From Ruegeria marisrubri (GTDB lineage Bacteria; Pseudomonadota; Alphaproteobacteria; Rhodobacterales; Rhodobacteraceae), in the NCBI RefSeq assembly GCF_001507595.1, contig NZ_LQBQ01000023.1, forward strand, positions 1 to 64,000: a stretch of DNA of 64,000 bases. The letters are read 5' to 3'. The notes under the pieces are model-generated. The model was not told the origin of the DNA. It saw only the letters and a program-made list of their open reading frames with translations, and did not search any database. The stretch's first letter is position 1. Every line of letters starts with the position of its first letter. A program made the translations under genes and the position numbers. This document shows, piece by piece, positions 18,371-28,800 of the stretch.

Positions 18371-20740
18371 TCAGGCGTCGTCCTTGGCACTGCTGCGCGT
18401 AAAGCTTTCCAGATCGACCAGAAGATTGGGGTTGGTGCCCTTGCCTTCCAACTCTTTGCAGACGTCGTTCAACACCTTCACATAGCGTTCGAGATGCGAT
18501 TTTCCGTCCACCTTTCTGGCCAGATCGTCTGCCAGAGTTCGGGTGGCAGCCAGCAGCCGGTCGGCGGTTTCGTCGCGGCCGGCGACCAGCGCCCAAGGCT
18601 CATTCAATCGCCAGCGCAGCAATCCCACCAGAAGATAGGGGCCATAGGAATAGCGCGTGGTGAAATCGCGGCCCACTGCGTCGTGCACCTTGGCTTCGGC
18701 GATGTCGGCGAGTTGTTCCACCTCGTCCCGCGTCAACAACATGGGCGCGGTTTCGGTGCGCGACAGCAGGAAGGCGGCGCAGGCCATCTGATCCTTTTTC
18801 CAGCCGTCTTCGGGCAGGCTGAACAGGTGATCGAAGGCGCGCCGTTGGTCCCGTTCGTCGCGGGCCGTGCGCCCGACCCCCTGCAACAGAAGCGTGCGGG
18901 ACTGGTGGTGTGCAAAGAACACATGGCGTCCGTGCCCCGCCTCGAGCGCATCCAGCATGGCCGGAACCACCCATTCGGGACATCTGGCAAACAGCCAGGT
19001 CAGGAATTTCAGCGAATGGTTGTCGCGGCTACCGCCTCCGTCCAGCCGGGCCCGCACATCCGCCTCGGCCAGTTCGGTCGCCCGGTCCAGCAGCTGCCGC
19101 CCCTCGTCCGGCAGATCGTCGGGCAGCTCGCCGTCGCTCGAGACCGCATAGCGGCCTTCGGGCCGGTTCGACAGTTTGCTGGCCAGCAGGTTCCAGTCGG
19201 GCCACAGCGCGGGCACCTCCTGCTGCAGCAGTTCCAGCAGACCGGGACGGTTCCGGCGCGGATACCAGTTGTCGGTGCCGCAGGGCAGGACCAGCCGGTG
19301 CGGGATGGTGGGCATCTCGGGGGTCAGACTGTCGATCAGCTCCGGCCAGCTCTGGCTCAGCTCTTCGGCGCTGTCCCAATCCACCACCACCGGCCCGGAA
19401 AAGGCCGGCGACATCAGGGTCAGCCGTGCGGCCCCGGCGGCGGGGGTCTGCTGGACGTGCAACTCGACCCGCTCGGCCGAGGTCTGAGGCACCGGCAGCC
19501 TCACCTCGGCACGGCGCGGGGCAGGTGCGGTTTCCTTCTTCAGATGCACCTTGATTTCGGACGTGCCCGGTTGCAGCCCCAGAACCGCCGGTCGGGTGCT
19601 GCGATAGGGTTGGCCGGCCGGCAGCAGCGCGTCCTTGGGGATCAGGTCGTAATTCTTCGCCGTGTCGCCATCCTGGACGATGGTCGAGATCTGCGGAAGA
19701 AAGTCGAAATAGACCGGTTGGTTGGCGGACAGGCGGCGGGCGGCCTCGAGCGCCCCCAGCGCGACCGCATCGGGCGCAAGCGCGTAGATGTCGCGCCCCG
19801 CCGCCGCAACGAGCGCTTCGTGGATCTGCCGACGGATCGCGCCCCGCGTCGGCGTTTCGAACAGGATCAGATCGCAGCCCTGCACGCTTTGGGCCACGCT
19901 GTCGGGAATGGCGCAGGGCGCGGGGCGGAAATCCGGGGGCGGCACGATCAGCTCCCAGCTGGCGTTCCATTTCCGCAACGGTTCGGGCGGACAGTCGAAG
20001 CCCAGGGCCAGCCTGTGCGGCAGATCCGAGGCGATCAAGTGATCCGCGCGATCGGGGTTGGCGCAGCAGGCCCGCAGGGCGGTGACGGCCTGATCCAGCA
20101 GCGGTTTCAGGCCAAGGCCGCAAGGGTGCAGCCGGCCCGTGTCGCGGCGTTCGGGCGCGATCAGCGCGCCGTGCCGCAGGCGCAGGGTCTGCGTGACGAA
20201 GCCGCCCGCATCATGGCCGATGATGCCGATGTTGCGCACGTCGGACCAGCCGATCCGATCCAGCCGTTGCAGGGCCGCCAACACCGCCAGAACCGGTCGC
20301 CAGACCAGAACCGTGCGCCCCGGCCGCAACTGGCGCAGGGCCTTCAGCAGGGCCTCTTGACGGTGTTCGTCCAGATCCGGCAGATCGGGGATGGCCAGCG
20401 CGACCGTGGCCTTGCGGGCACCCGCCATCGCCTTCAGCGCGGCGGCGATCGCATCACTCTGCGACGCGGGGTCGGTCAGAATATCGCTCACCCGGAGGCG
20501 CGGTTGCGTCCCGATGTCGCCCCAGCCGCCGCCGCGGCCATGCGGAGCGCGCGCCGCCTGCATGCCACCGATCAGATCGGTTTCGGCACCGGAGTCCTTC
20601 AGCCGCACGACCACGCCGCCCGCGCCGCCATTCACGACCTGGTCCCTGTCTTCGACGGGCTCCTGCCCCGGAATTTCCAGCCAGTTCCGGGCGGCGAAGT
20701 CGCTCCAGCCGTTCAGATCATAGCCGACCAGACGTTTCAT
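18371..20740 (-). CDS. Hsp70/actin-like ATPase protein
   Basis: 789 residues. The nucleotide-binding fold is readable in order: phosphate-1 motif LVGYDLNG (5-11, compare GIDLGT), the VALAIPDLPDLDEHR segment (about 113-127, compare VPAxFxxxxR of Hsp70) followed by VWRPVLAVLAAL (compare EPTAAAL), phosphate-2 IIGHDAGGF (about 173-181), the DLILFETPTRGAIRRQI region (290-306, equivalent of the adenosine loop) and a DAVALGALEAARR helix (324-336). The catalytic residues are diverged, so ATP hydrolysis is uncertain. The C-terminal 400 residues are unfamiliar. It is the last gene of a five-gene operon and overlaps its neighbour by ATGA. RNA-binding Hsp70 homologues are a described part of coiled-coil nuclease tandem (CoCoNuT) systems, which is the likeliest context. 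Confidence 0.65.
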   Translation of the reverse strand: MKRLVGYDLNGWSDFAARNWLEIPGQEPVEDRDQVVNGGAGGVVVRLKDSGAETDLIGGMQAARAPHGRGGGWGDIGTQPRLRVSDILTDPASQSDAIAAALKAMAGARKATVALAIPDLPDLDEHRQEALLKALRQLRPGRTVLVWRPVLAVLAALQRLDRIGWSDVRNIGIIGHDAGGFVTQTLRLRHGALIAPERRDTGRLHPCGLGLKPLLDQAVTALRACCANPDRADHLIASDLPHRLALGFDCPPEPLRKWNASWELIVPPPDFRPAPCAIPDSVAQSVQGCDLILFETPTRGAIRRQIHEALVAAAGRDIYALAPDAVALGALEAARRLSANQPVYFDFLPQISTIVQDGDTAKNYDLIPKDALLPAGQPYRSTRPAVLGLQPGTSEIKVHLKKETAPAPRRAEVRLPVPQTSAERVELHVQQTPAAGAARLTLMSPAFSGPVVVDWDSAEELSQSWPELIDSLTPEMPTIPHRLVLPCGTDNWYPRRNRPGLLELLQQEVPALWPDWNLLASKLSNRPEGRYAVSSDGELPDDLPDEGRQLLDRATELAEADVRARLDGGGSRDNHSLKFLTWLFARCPEWVVPAMLDALEAGHGRHVFFAHHQSRTLLLQGVGRTARDERDQRRAFDHLFSLPEDGWKKDQMACAAFLLSRTETAPMLLTRDEVEQLADIAEAKVHDAVGRDFTTRYSYGPYLLVGLLRWRLNEPWALVAGRDETADRLLAATRTLADDLARKVDGKSHLERYVKVLNDVCKELEGKGTNPNLLVDLESFTRSSAKDDA

Positions 20741-22236
20741 GCGGCCTCCGCCGTGAACAGAGAGCGGACGAAACCCGCCAGCGCCTGCTTACCCTGCCGC
20801 AGCGCCGCGCCGCGCGCATCGAAGACGATGCCGCGGACCCGGCTGCCGCCGCTGGTGGTCTCGTGGCTGTCGAAGGTCGCATCGGCCGGGGCAAGGATCA
20901 CCCCCTCGCGCATCACCTCATGGGTGGCGTGGCGGCGCAGCATCTCGATCAAGGTTGCCGCCTGCTGCGTTTCGGTGCGCAGATCCATCGGTTCAAAGCT
21001 GTGCGGCGTCCAGACCGGCACCCGTCGTTCGATTGCGTCCGAATTCAGATCGGTCACCCGCAGCCAGACATGCGCCCGCGCGGCGAACTGGATGCGGGAA
21101 ACCCGTTCAGGGCGGGCCTGGACCTCGACGATCAGGCCGCTGTCGCGCAGCCAGAACACCGCCAGAGGCCGGTCATGCAGGAACCGGCGCCCCTGGATGG
21201 CCTCGTCCAGCCAGATCAGAGGGGCCTGCGCCAGAAGCTGGGCCTCGTCCAGACCGTGCAGGGCCAGCGTGACCGCCAGAACGCAGAAATCGGTCCAGCT
21301 CTGGGCCTGCCACGCCCACAGCTCGTCCTCGGCCTTGTTCTGCCGCAGCAGTTTGTCCCAGGCTTGGCGGATCGCGCGATAGGCGCGGTCCTCCATCAGC
21401 ACGTAATTGTCGGTCACGTCCGGGTCCGCCACGCCGACATTCAGCTCGCGCAGCTGGCGCGAAAGGCGGCGGCACAGGCGCTGATAGGATTCGACATTGC
21501 GATAGCGCTGACTGCTCTGAGCCGTCTTGTGTTCGCGCAGCCATTGCCTTGCAAACCGCTCGGCCAGCCGCAGATAGGCGTGGAACACGCGGTTCTCGAG
21601 CGTGTTGAAGTTCTCGTGCCGGGCAATCGCAAGAACCCGCTGGTCGGCGCCGGCCCGTTCGGCGATGCTGCGGCCCGGCTGGCGCACCATCCACAGCATC
21701 GAGGCCCGGTCCATTTCCTGCACCCGGTCCAGCGGCACCATCTCGCGGTTGCGGCGCAGCACCCGGCGAATGCGTGATTCCAGTTGCAGAACATGGGGCC
21801 GGGTCTGCTGCGACTGGCGCACGATCTCGGCCATGCGCGGATCGGCTTCGTTTTCGGCCCGGTCCCACGCCGCCTGCAGGCGCGGCCACAGGTTTTCGGG
21901 GTCGTCCAGCGCGCCCTCGACCTCGTGGATGCGCGCCAGCACCCGGTGCATCCGCGCCGAAGCGGCAAGGGCCACCCTTTCGTCCTCGGTGCGCGGCTCG
22001 AGCCCGATCTTGGGGCGCGCGGGCAGGCCGGTGATCTGGCACGGGGCATTTGACCGGCCCGTCTTGGGATAAGGGTACAGGCGCAGCTCGGCCCCGTCGC
22101 GCGCCAGAAGAACCGCATGCCGGGACTGGGCGCCGTGGCTGCCCGAAGCCTCGCCCAGCAGACAGTCCGACGGACCGAGCACCGCCGCCGCGGGGTCCTC
22201 GGTGCGGTGCGACCAGGGCCTACGGATCAGCTTCAT
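20737..22236 (-). CDS. DUF2357-like protein, McrC-like partner of the AAA+ protein
   Basis: 499 residues, Arg-rich. The central NFNTLENRVFHAYLRL segment (about 200-216) matches the signature of DUF2357 proteins, which accompany McrB-like AAA+ GTPases and often carry a McrC-related PD-(D/E)XK nuclease. Here the only nuclease-like strand I find is DSGLIVEVQA (about 372-381), an E-x-Q rather than E-x-K, so catalysis is doubtful. Start and stop each overlap the neighbours by ATGA, so it is made in fixed ratio with the AAA+ and Hsp70-like proteins. Inference: a structural or nuclease subunit that binds the AAA+ ring. Confidence 0.6.
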   Translation of the reverse strand: MKLIRRPWSHRTEDPAAAVLGPSDCLLGEASGSHGAQSRHAVLLARDGAELRLYPYPKTGRSNAPCQITGLPARPKIGLEPRTEDERVALAASARMHRVLARIHEVEGALDDPENLWPRLQAAWDRAENEADPRMAEIVRQSQQTRPHVLQLESRIRRVLRRNREMVPLDRVQEMDRASMLWMVRQPGRSIAERAGADQRVLAIARHENFNTLENRVFHAYLRLAERFARQWLREHKTAQSSQRYRNVESYQRLCRRLSRQLRELNVGVADPDVTDNYVLMEDRAYRAIRQAWDKLLRQNKAEDELWAWQAQSWTDFCVLAVTLALHGLDEAQLLAQAPLIWLDEAIQGRRFLHDRPLAVFWLRDSGLIVEVQARPERVSRIQFAARAHVWLRVTDLNSDAIERRVPVWTPHSFEPMDLRTETQQAATLIEMLRRHATHEVMREGVILAPADATFDSHETTSGGSRVRGIVFDARGAALRQGKQALAGFVRSLFTAEAA

Positions 22237-24233
22237 CCGCGCGCCACCCCGCGCCAGACGAACTGTCCGGTCTCGTCCTCGGCGTGGCGGACGGACTCGC
22301 GGATCGCCTGAGCCAGATCGGGGTCGCCCAGATCCGCCTCGACATAGCCGGCGAGGTTGTCCAGCGGTCCGGTCAGGTTTTCCACCTCGACGCCGCGCAG
22401 CTTGGGCAGCAGCCGCATTTCGACCTGATCGGCCAGCGCGGCCTGAAGGTCGCGGTGGCCGTTGTCCTCGGGGTAGTTGGCGGCGTAGGCCATGATCGCC
22501 CGCCCCAGCCTGTGTCCGAAGGGGCGACCCAGTGCTGTCATGTGGCCCACCATCTTTTCGACGTGGTCTTCAACCTTGGGACGGTCGGACCCCAGCGTGT
22601 CGATGTCACGCACCCAGGCGCGCCACTGGCGGCGGGTCAGGGCCCGGGTTTCGACCGGCGTGCCCTGGGTCTGCCCGGCTTTGATCGTGCGTGGCGCCGC
22701 AAAGCGCAGCACGTTGGCCCGGTCGACCACCTTGTCCGACAGCGACTGGGTGCTTTCATCCTCGTTCATGGTGCCGGCGAACAGCACGTTGTAGCCAGGG
22801 AATATCCGCGGCGCCTGCCCATCCGGCATGGGAATGTCCAGGTTCAGCTCGGCATCCTTTCGGGCTTCGGCGCGGTCGGTCTCGTCGATGCCGGGGCGGC
22901 TTTCCAAGCGGCTGAGGAAGTCCGAGAAGTAATATTCGACCCGCGCCAGGTTCATCTCGTCCAGCAGCACCAGCAGCATCCGGTCGTCAAAGCCGCCATC
23001 CGCCGGACCATTCCATTCATCCATGTAATACAGCGCCTGCGCCAGATCGGTGGGCCGGTATTTGCCTTCGATATAGTTGTAGAACCCCATCAGATCCTGC
23101 GGGCTGTCCCATCGCGGCTGAACCGGGACCTGCAGGAACCCGATCCCCATCGCCTGCGCATAGCGGCGCGGCAGCTGGCTTTTGCCGGTGCCCGAAATCC
23201 CCGCCAGAACCGCCATCTGAGTGGTCTCGTTCACCTTCATCGCGGTGTGATAGGCGCGGATCACCCGGCGGTGATAGTCCAGCCCCAGCACCTTCATGTG
23301 CACGGAAACGCGGTGCAGCGCCTCGGCTTCGGTCTCGCGCGCGTGTTCGTCCCAGCCCTGCATGTCGCGCAGCACCGGCGGCAGCGACCTGAGCTCGACC
23401 AGCGGGTCGGCCTGCTTGCCGCCCCCGCCCGCCGCAAGCCCGGCCTTGTCCTTCATCGCCTCGATCTGGGCCAGCAGTTCTGCGCGCTGTGCGTCCATCC
23501 GGGTCAGTTCGGTCTGGGCCGAGGCCAGCCGGGCCGCCTCGTCGGTATGGGCCGCGCGGATCTGTTCCAGCCGCTCCTCTGCGGCGCGGGTACCATCTTC
23601 GGCCTCGTCGCGGCGGGCGCGGAAGGTCTCGACCTCGCCCTGCAGGCGGGCGGCATCGCGCTCGAACCGGTCGATGCGCTCGCGCAGCTCGGCCTCGCGG
23701 GCCTTCAGGTTTTGCAGATCGGACAGCTCGCCGCGCAGATCGGCCACCGCCTGTTCCAGCTGGGCGCGGCTCTGTTCCAGCTGCTCCGTCTGGGCGACCA
23801 GCCGTTCCGCCTTCTGAAGGCGCGCTTCGACCTGTTCCAGCTCGGCGGCCTTTTCGGTCAGATCGCGCGTGACCTGCGCCAGCGCGGTCTGTGCCTCGTC
23901 GGTTTCCTGGCGCAGGGCCAGGATTTCCTGCCGGCGGTCTTCAAGCTGGTTCCATTCGGCCTGCAACTCGGCCTTTTGCCGAACCAGCGCATCCACTTCG
24001 GCCTGTTTGAACGCGTAGTCCGCTGCGGTTTCGCGAAGCTTTTGTACTTCGGCCTCAAGATCGTCGCGCAGGTGTTTTTTGCCCGCGATCTGCGCTTCCA
24101 ACTCGCCCAAGGAGGCCATCGGTCCCTTGATCGTGATGGCATGGTCGGCCCGCCAGGCCACCATCCCCATGATCGCCGCCAGGACGAACAGAACGAATGC
24201 CGCAAGCAGCGCCGAGATCAGCAGCGTTCCCAT
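22233..24233 (-). CDS. Membrane-anchored coiled-coil McrB-like AAA+ NTPase
   Basis: 666 residues in three parts. Residues 2-26 are a transmembrane helix (LLISALLAAFVLFVLAAIMG). Residues 40-262 are an almost unbroken coiled coil, Glu/Arg/Leu/Gln rich. Residues 310-640 are a McrB-type AAA+ domain: Walker A AGISGTGKSQ (344-353), Walker B LLVLLDEMNLARVE (420-433), and GTMNEDESTQSLSDKVVDRA (487-506), the McrB-family sensor region that replaces NTADRS. McrB proteins use GTP and drive a McrC partner; which nucleotide this one uses is unknown. It shares one base with the preceding gene (TGATG). The coiled coil fused to a McrB motor is the hallmark for which CoCoNuT systems were named. Confidence 0.72.
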   Translation of the reverse strand: MGTLLISALLAAFVLFVLAAIMGMVAWRADHAITIKGPMASLGELEAQIAGKKHLRDDLEAEVQKLRETAADYAFKQAEVDALVRQKAELQAEWNQLEDRRQEILALRQETDEAQTALAQVTRDLTEKAAELEQVEARLQKAERLVAQTEQLEQSRAQLEQAVADLRGELSDLQNLKAREAELRERIDRFERDAARLQGEVETFRARRDEAEDGTRAAEERLEQIRAAHTDEAARLASAQTELTRMDAQRAELLAQIEAMKDKAGLAAGGGGKQADPLVELRSLPPVLRDMQGWDEHARETEAEALHRVSVHMKVLGLDYHRRVIRAYHTAMKVNETTQMAVLAGISGTGKSQLPRRYAQAMGIGFLQVPVQPRWDSPQDLMGFYNYIEGKYRPTDLAQALYYMDEWNGPADGGFDDRMLLVLLDEMNLARVEYYFSDFLSRLESRPGIDETDRAEARKDAELNLDIPMPDGQAPRIFPGYNVLFAGTMNEDESTQSLSDKVVDRANVLRFAAPRTIKAGQTQGTPVETRALTRRQWRAWVRDIDTLGSDRPKVEDHVEKMVGHMTALGRPFGHRLGRAIMAYAANYPEDNGHRDLQAALADQVEMRLLPKLRGVEVENLTGPLDNLAGYVEADLGDPDLAQAIRESVRHAEDETGQFVWRGVARG

Positions 24234-25831
24234 CAGTTGGCCTCCTGCGTCTGTGCTTCGTCGGATTGTCCGGCGTCATTCTGCGGGTCGGGCGCGGCCG
24301 GCGCCTCGACCATCGTCCGCATCACCGCAAGCCGCCCGGTGATCGTCGCCAGTTCCTTGCGCGCGTCGGCTGCTGCGGTCTCGGCGGCTTTTTTCTGTGC
24401 CCGCAGATCGTTCACCGCGACCTCAAGTTCGATTTTCTCGGCAGACAGCCGTTCTTGCTCGGTCTTCAACGTCGCGGTTTCTGCCGTCAGCGCCGAAAGG
24501 CTGGCCATCAGATCCGCCTTCTGTTTTTCCAGACCGTCCCGATCCTGTTCCAACTGCGCAATGGCCTCGGCAATCCGGGCGCGGCGGTCCTGCTCGGCCT
24601 TCGTTCTGGCCAGAGCCTGGTTCAGCGCCTGTTCGGCTGCGTCCTTGTCCGTGGTCACCGTCGCCAGCGCGGTCTGTTTTTCGGTAATCTTTCGGTCCAG
24701 ATCCGCAAGCCGGTTTTGGGCCTGCTGCAGGTCAGTTTCCAGCTTTTGGGCCTGCTGCTGCCAGTCCGAGGCATCCGCCTGAGCCGAGGCCAACTCCGCC
24801 TGCGCTTGCAGCAGGTTCTGACGTGCGGTGGTGATTTCGGTTTCCAGTCGGCGCTTTTCCTCCCGGCGCGCGTTGATCTGCTGATTGACCTCGTCCAACC
24901 GCGTTTCGGCGTCCTGAACCTTGGTTTCGATCCCTTTCAGGCGGGCTTCTTGATCCTGAAGTTCGCCAACCCGGTCTTCGGCAAGCTCGATATCGCGGCG
25001 CAGCCCGTCCAACTCGGCCGTCCGTTCGCGGACTTCGTTCTGCGCGGACTGAAGGTCCGAGCGCGCCTGTTCGATCTGAGGCTGAAGCCGATCGAGATCC
25101 TCCTGCGCCTGCTTCGCGCGGCGCTCGGCGGCAACCGCTTGGGCGCTCTGATCGGCACTTTCCTTTTGAACGGTCTTCAAGTCACGTTCGGCGGCGGCCA
25201 GTTCGTCTTTCGTCTTCTGAAGATCGGCCGCGACCCGGTCGCGCTCTTGCTTGAGGCGATTCAGGTCGTCCACCTGATCCTGAAGCTGGCCACGGCGGGA
25301 TTCCAGATCGCGGGCTTCGTTCCGGGCGTTGGTTTTGCGGGTCTCAAGCTGATCGATCTCACGCTGCAGTGCCGCTTGTTGGTCGCGCATCCCGTCCAGA
25401 AGGCTTTGAGCCTTGTCGATTTCAGACCGGACCGCGTCGCGGGTAGCGATCTTCTGCTGGGCATCGGTTCGGTCGGCCTCCAACGCCTTCAGGGCGGTCT
25501 GTGCCTCTTGGACCTTGGCGTTCAGGCTCTGCAGCTGTCCGATCAGGGTTTCGGCCTGCACCCGCTCGGCCTGCAACCCCGCCAAATCGGCCTTCGCGCC
25601 CTCGATTTCCGCACCAAGTGCGGCAAGCGTCGCCTGCCCGTCGGCGATGTCGCGCTCGATCCGGGCGCGGTCGTTGCGGATCTCGCCGAACTCCTGCTCC
25701 AGACCGATCACGAGGTACACGAAAGCGGCCAGAACCGCCGCCGTGATGACGGCGCTGCCGATGGCCAGCCAGGCAAACAGATGCGACTTGCGCACGGTGT
25801 CAGTCGTTGAGGTCTCGTTCGACGAGGTCAA
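24233..25831 (-). CDS. Membrane-anchored long coiled-coil protein
   Basis: 532 residues. A transmembrane helix at about 18-42 (LFAWLAIGSAVITAAVLAAF) is followed by coiled coil almost to the end, with heptads of Leu/Ala and many Glu, Arg and Gln. The last 30 residues are acidic and Pro/Ala-rich. There is no enzymatic domain. With the next gene it makes a pair of membrane-tethered coiled coils of the same topology, which probably dimerise or form a shared rod. The start overlaps the helicase gene by 32 bases and the stop overlaps the AAA+ gene. Long coiled coils also occur in tail-fibre and cytoskeletal proteins, but this operon makes a defence role more likely. Confidence 0.65.
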   Translation of the reverse strand: MTSSNETSTTDTVRKSHLFAWLAIGSAVITAAVLAAFVYLVIGLEQEFGEIRNDRARIERDIADGQATLAALGAEIEGAKADLAGLQAERVQAETLIGQLQSLNAKVQEAQTALKALEADRTDAQQKIATRDAVRSEIDKAQSLLDGMRDQQAALQREIDQLETRKTNARNEARDLESRRGQLQDQVDDLNRLKQERDRVAADLQKTKDELAAAERDLKTVQKESADQSAQAVAAERRAKQAQEDLDRLQPQIEQARSDLQSAQNEVRERTAELDGLRRDIELAEDRVGELQDQEARLKGIETKVQDAETRLDEVNQQINARREEKRRLETEITTARQNLLQAQAELASAQADASDWQQQAQKLETDLQQAQNRLADLDRKITEKQTALATVTTDKDAAEQALNQALARTKAEQDRRARIAEAIAQLEQDRDGLEKQKADLMASLSALTAETATLKTEQERLSAEKIELEVAVNDLRAQKKAAETAAADARKELATITGRLAVMRTMVEAPAAPDPQNDAGQSDEAQTQEAN

Positions 25832-28800
25832 GGCACCCCTCCATGTCCTGTTTCAACTCATCCACCCAGAACCGCCGCACCTTCCAGCCCAGTGCGCGCA
25901 TCTGGTGATCACGCCAGTGATCGTCGATCTTGCGGTTGCCGTCGGCATCCTGGTGCCAGCGGCGACCGTCGACTTCGAGGTCCAGCTTGACCCCGTTCGC
26001 CCCGAACAGGGCAAAGTCCAGCCGGCGGCCTGCGATTTCGTATTGCGGCTGCGGATCGAGGCCGCGCGCCTTCAGCGCGTGGAACACGATGCGTTCCCAG
26101 TCACTTTCGAACACGCCCTCGCCGGAACGGCCACGCGGTTCGGTCGCGCGCGCGGCGAGGCTTTGCAGCTGCCTGATCTTCCCCGAACGCGCGTAATCCA
26201 GATCGCCGAACACATGGGCCACCGCCCGCGCTCGGCTGATCGCCACGTTCATGCGCCGCCATTCGCGCACCAAGAACGTCACCGCAGAGGGCGCGGCCCC
26301 TTCATGCACGGTGGGCGAAAACAGGATCAGGTCGCGTTCCTGGCCCTGAAACCCGTCAACCGTGCCGACGCGCAGATCGGCCCTGGTCCAGCAAGTGTCC
26401 GGCAGCGCCTGTCGCAACGCCTGGGTCAATGCGTGCACCTGCGGTCGGAACGGGGCAATCACCCCGACCGTTCCCATGTAGGCCTGAGTCACCAGAAGAT
26501 CCTGAACCTCGCGCGTGATCGCGGCAACTTCGGCAAGGTTCACGTTCTGTGCCGTGGATGTCGCCCGGCCCGGGCCGGGCACATGCGTCCACGCCAGGCC
26601 CGGCTTGCGCCCCTTGGGCAGTTTCAGCGCCTCCAGATCCGCCGCGACCCGCAGCTTACCGCCGTAGAACTGCGTGTTGATGTAGTCCACGATCCCTTCG
26701 GCCGAGCGATACTGATCGCGTAGCATGACCGCCGGAACCTCCGGCGTGCTGCGGGCCAGGTCGAACAGGCTCTTGCGGCCCTGCGAGAACCGGCCGGTTC
26801 CCGAATCCGGCAGCCCGTTGGCGGCCATCAGGTTGCGATCCTGGGAAAGCCCGATCTGGGAAATGAAGGCCAGCTGCCGATCGTCGCCCACGATCACCGC
26901 CCGCTTTGCCCGCGCCAGCAGGGGCAGGGCCGAAGCGATGTCGCACTGGCTGGACTCGTCAAAGATCACCAGATCGAACAGGCCCTCGTACAAGGGAATG
27001 CGCCGGGGCGTACCCAGAACCGAGGCCAGCCACAGCGGGCGGTGATCCAGCACCGTCTGGGCCAGATCGCGGGACATGGCGCCGCCTCCGTGCAGGGCCA
27101 GGTCGTCATGCTGGTTCGACAGATCGATGCGCTGACCCTCGGTCAGGGCCGCCCGTGCGACCAAGGTCTGGCGCATGACGGTCTTGGCGAGGGGTTCGAT
27201 CTGTTGGGTCAGATCCACCGGGTCCGGTGGTGGGGCCAGCCGGGCCAGTTCGGCCCGCAGCGCCCGGATTTTGGCCTCGATCGCGGCGCGGCCCGAGGGC
27301 GGGGGAGCGTCCGCGGCGCCGGTCGGGTCAAAGCGGCCCGGCAGCAGCCAGCGCAGCAGACGGGCCAAAAGGCCCCGCGCCTCGGGGCCTGTGGCCGGTT
27401 CCGGTTCGGGGTCGTCCGCGCGCAGGTCGAGGGTTTCGATCAGATCGGCCAGTTGCAGGTTCAGCACGCGCCGGGCCTCGACCGTATCGAGCGCTTGCAG
27501 GCGTCGGCCCGCCAGGTCGGTCAACTGATCCGCCAGTGCCGGATCGTGAAACCCGGGCGCCCTGCCGGGGTCGTTGACCAGCTGCGCGACCACATCTGTC
27601 ATGCCCTGATCGATCTCGCGCGCGGGGTCCAGCGTGCGCACCATGAACGGAACGTCAGGCGCGATTTCGGACAGGCGTTGTTCGACCGCGTCCAGCGCCT
27701 GGTGGTTCTTCGAGGCCACCATCACCGACCCGCCCCGCAGCAGGGTCGTTGCGGCCATGGCGACGATGGCCTGGCTTTTGCCGGTGCCCGGCGGCCCTGT
27801 CACCACCGAAAGCGGATGCGCGGCGGCATTTGCCACGGCGCGGATCTGTTCGTGGTTCAGCGGTCCGACATTGATCGGCGGATCCGCGGGGATCTCCCCG
27901 TCATGTTTCAGCCCCAGCAAGGGGCCCAGGGCGGTGCGGGCGATCTTCTCGGGCGCCCAGGTGGCGATCTGGTCGAGGTCACGCACCGCGCCCGCCGTGA
28001 ATGAACTTTCGGTGGGCAGAAACAGCCCCATCGCGTCAAAGATGCCCCCATCCGCCGGGTCGAGGCTGGTGGCGAAGCGGCGGCCCGTGATCTTGCCGCG
28101 GATCGATTTCGCCGCGGCCTCGCGCAGCCGCAGCAGGAAATCATCGCGCGACAGCCCGGCCCCGCCCTGACCGGCAAAGATGTCGCGCAGGGCCCCGGCC
28201 GTCCAGGCGGTTCCGGTTGCGGCGGCCCGGATCCAGTCGGGGTTGACCATGACGTCATCGACCGCGATCCGGATCACCAACTGTTCGCCGCTGCGCTCCC
28301 ACGTGGCCGCGATCAGGCCGACGGGCCGGATCGCGGGCGCGCCGCTTTTGCGGCCGATCGAAATGGGCCAGCCGATGGCCAGCGCCCGGTCATTCGCCTC
28401 GCGGCGGGACAGAGCCTCGCGGAAACTGTCGGGCAGATGCTCCAACGTGACCCGGATGATGCCCGTTTCGCCGTCTTCGGGGAACGGGTCGCCCGCGCCG
28501 CAGATCAGCTGATACGCGGTTCCGTGCCGGTCATCGGCCTGTGTCAGCGCGCCGCGCGGATCGCTTTGCAGCGCCGCACGATAGTATCGCAGCAAGGCAA
28601 TCGGATTGATCTGTGCCGTGTCCGCGCCGTCCTCGGATCCGGCGGTTTCCCGGTCCGCCTGCCGCGAGAAACCCGCCGGAACCGCCTGAAGCACCGCGCC
28701 CGGATCCGCGCCGGCATCCAGCCCTGCCCCGGTTTCGTGACGCCCGGCCGCCACCACCGTCCGGCTGACCGCCCGCCACTTGTTGTCATGACCAAGGGTC

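Noticed and set aside
18266-21382. 1038-residue plus-strand open frame
   Set aside because: It is antisense to the Hsp70-like and DUF2357-like genes in GC-rich sequence. The minus-strand genes have conserved motifs and coupled starts, and the plus frame shows only Gly/Gln/Arg-biased composition.
22050-24782. 910-residue plus-strand open frame
   Set aside because: Antisense to the coiled-coil McrB-like gene; composition is the reverse-strand image of Leu/Glu/Arg coiled coil, with no recognisable domain.
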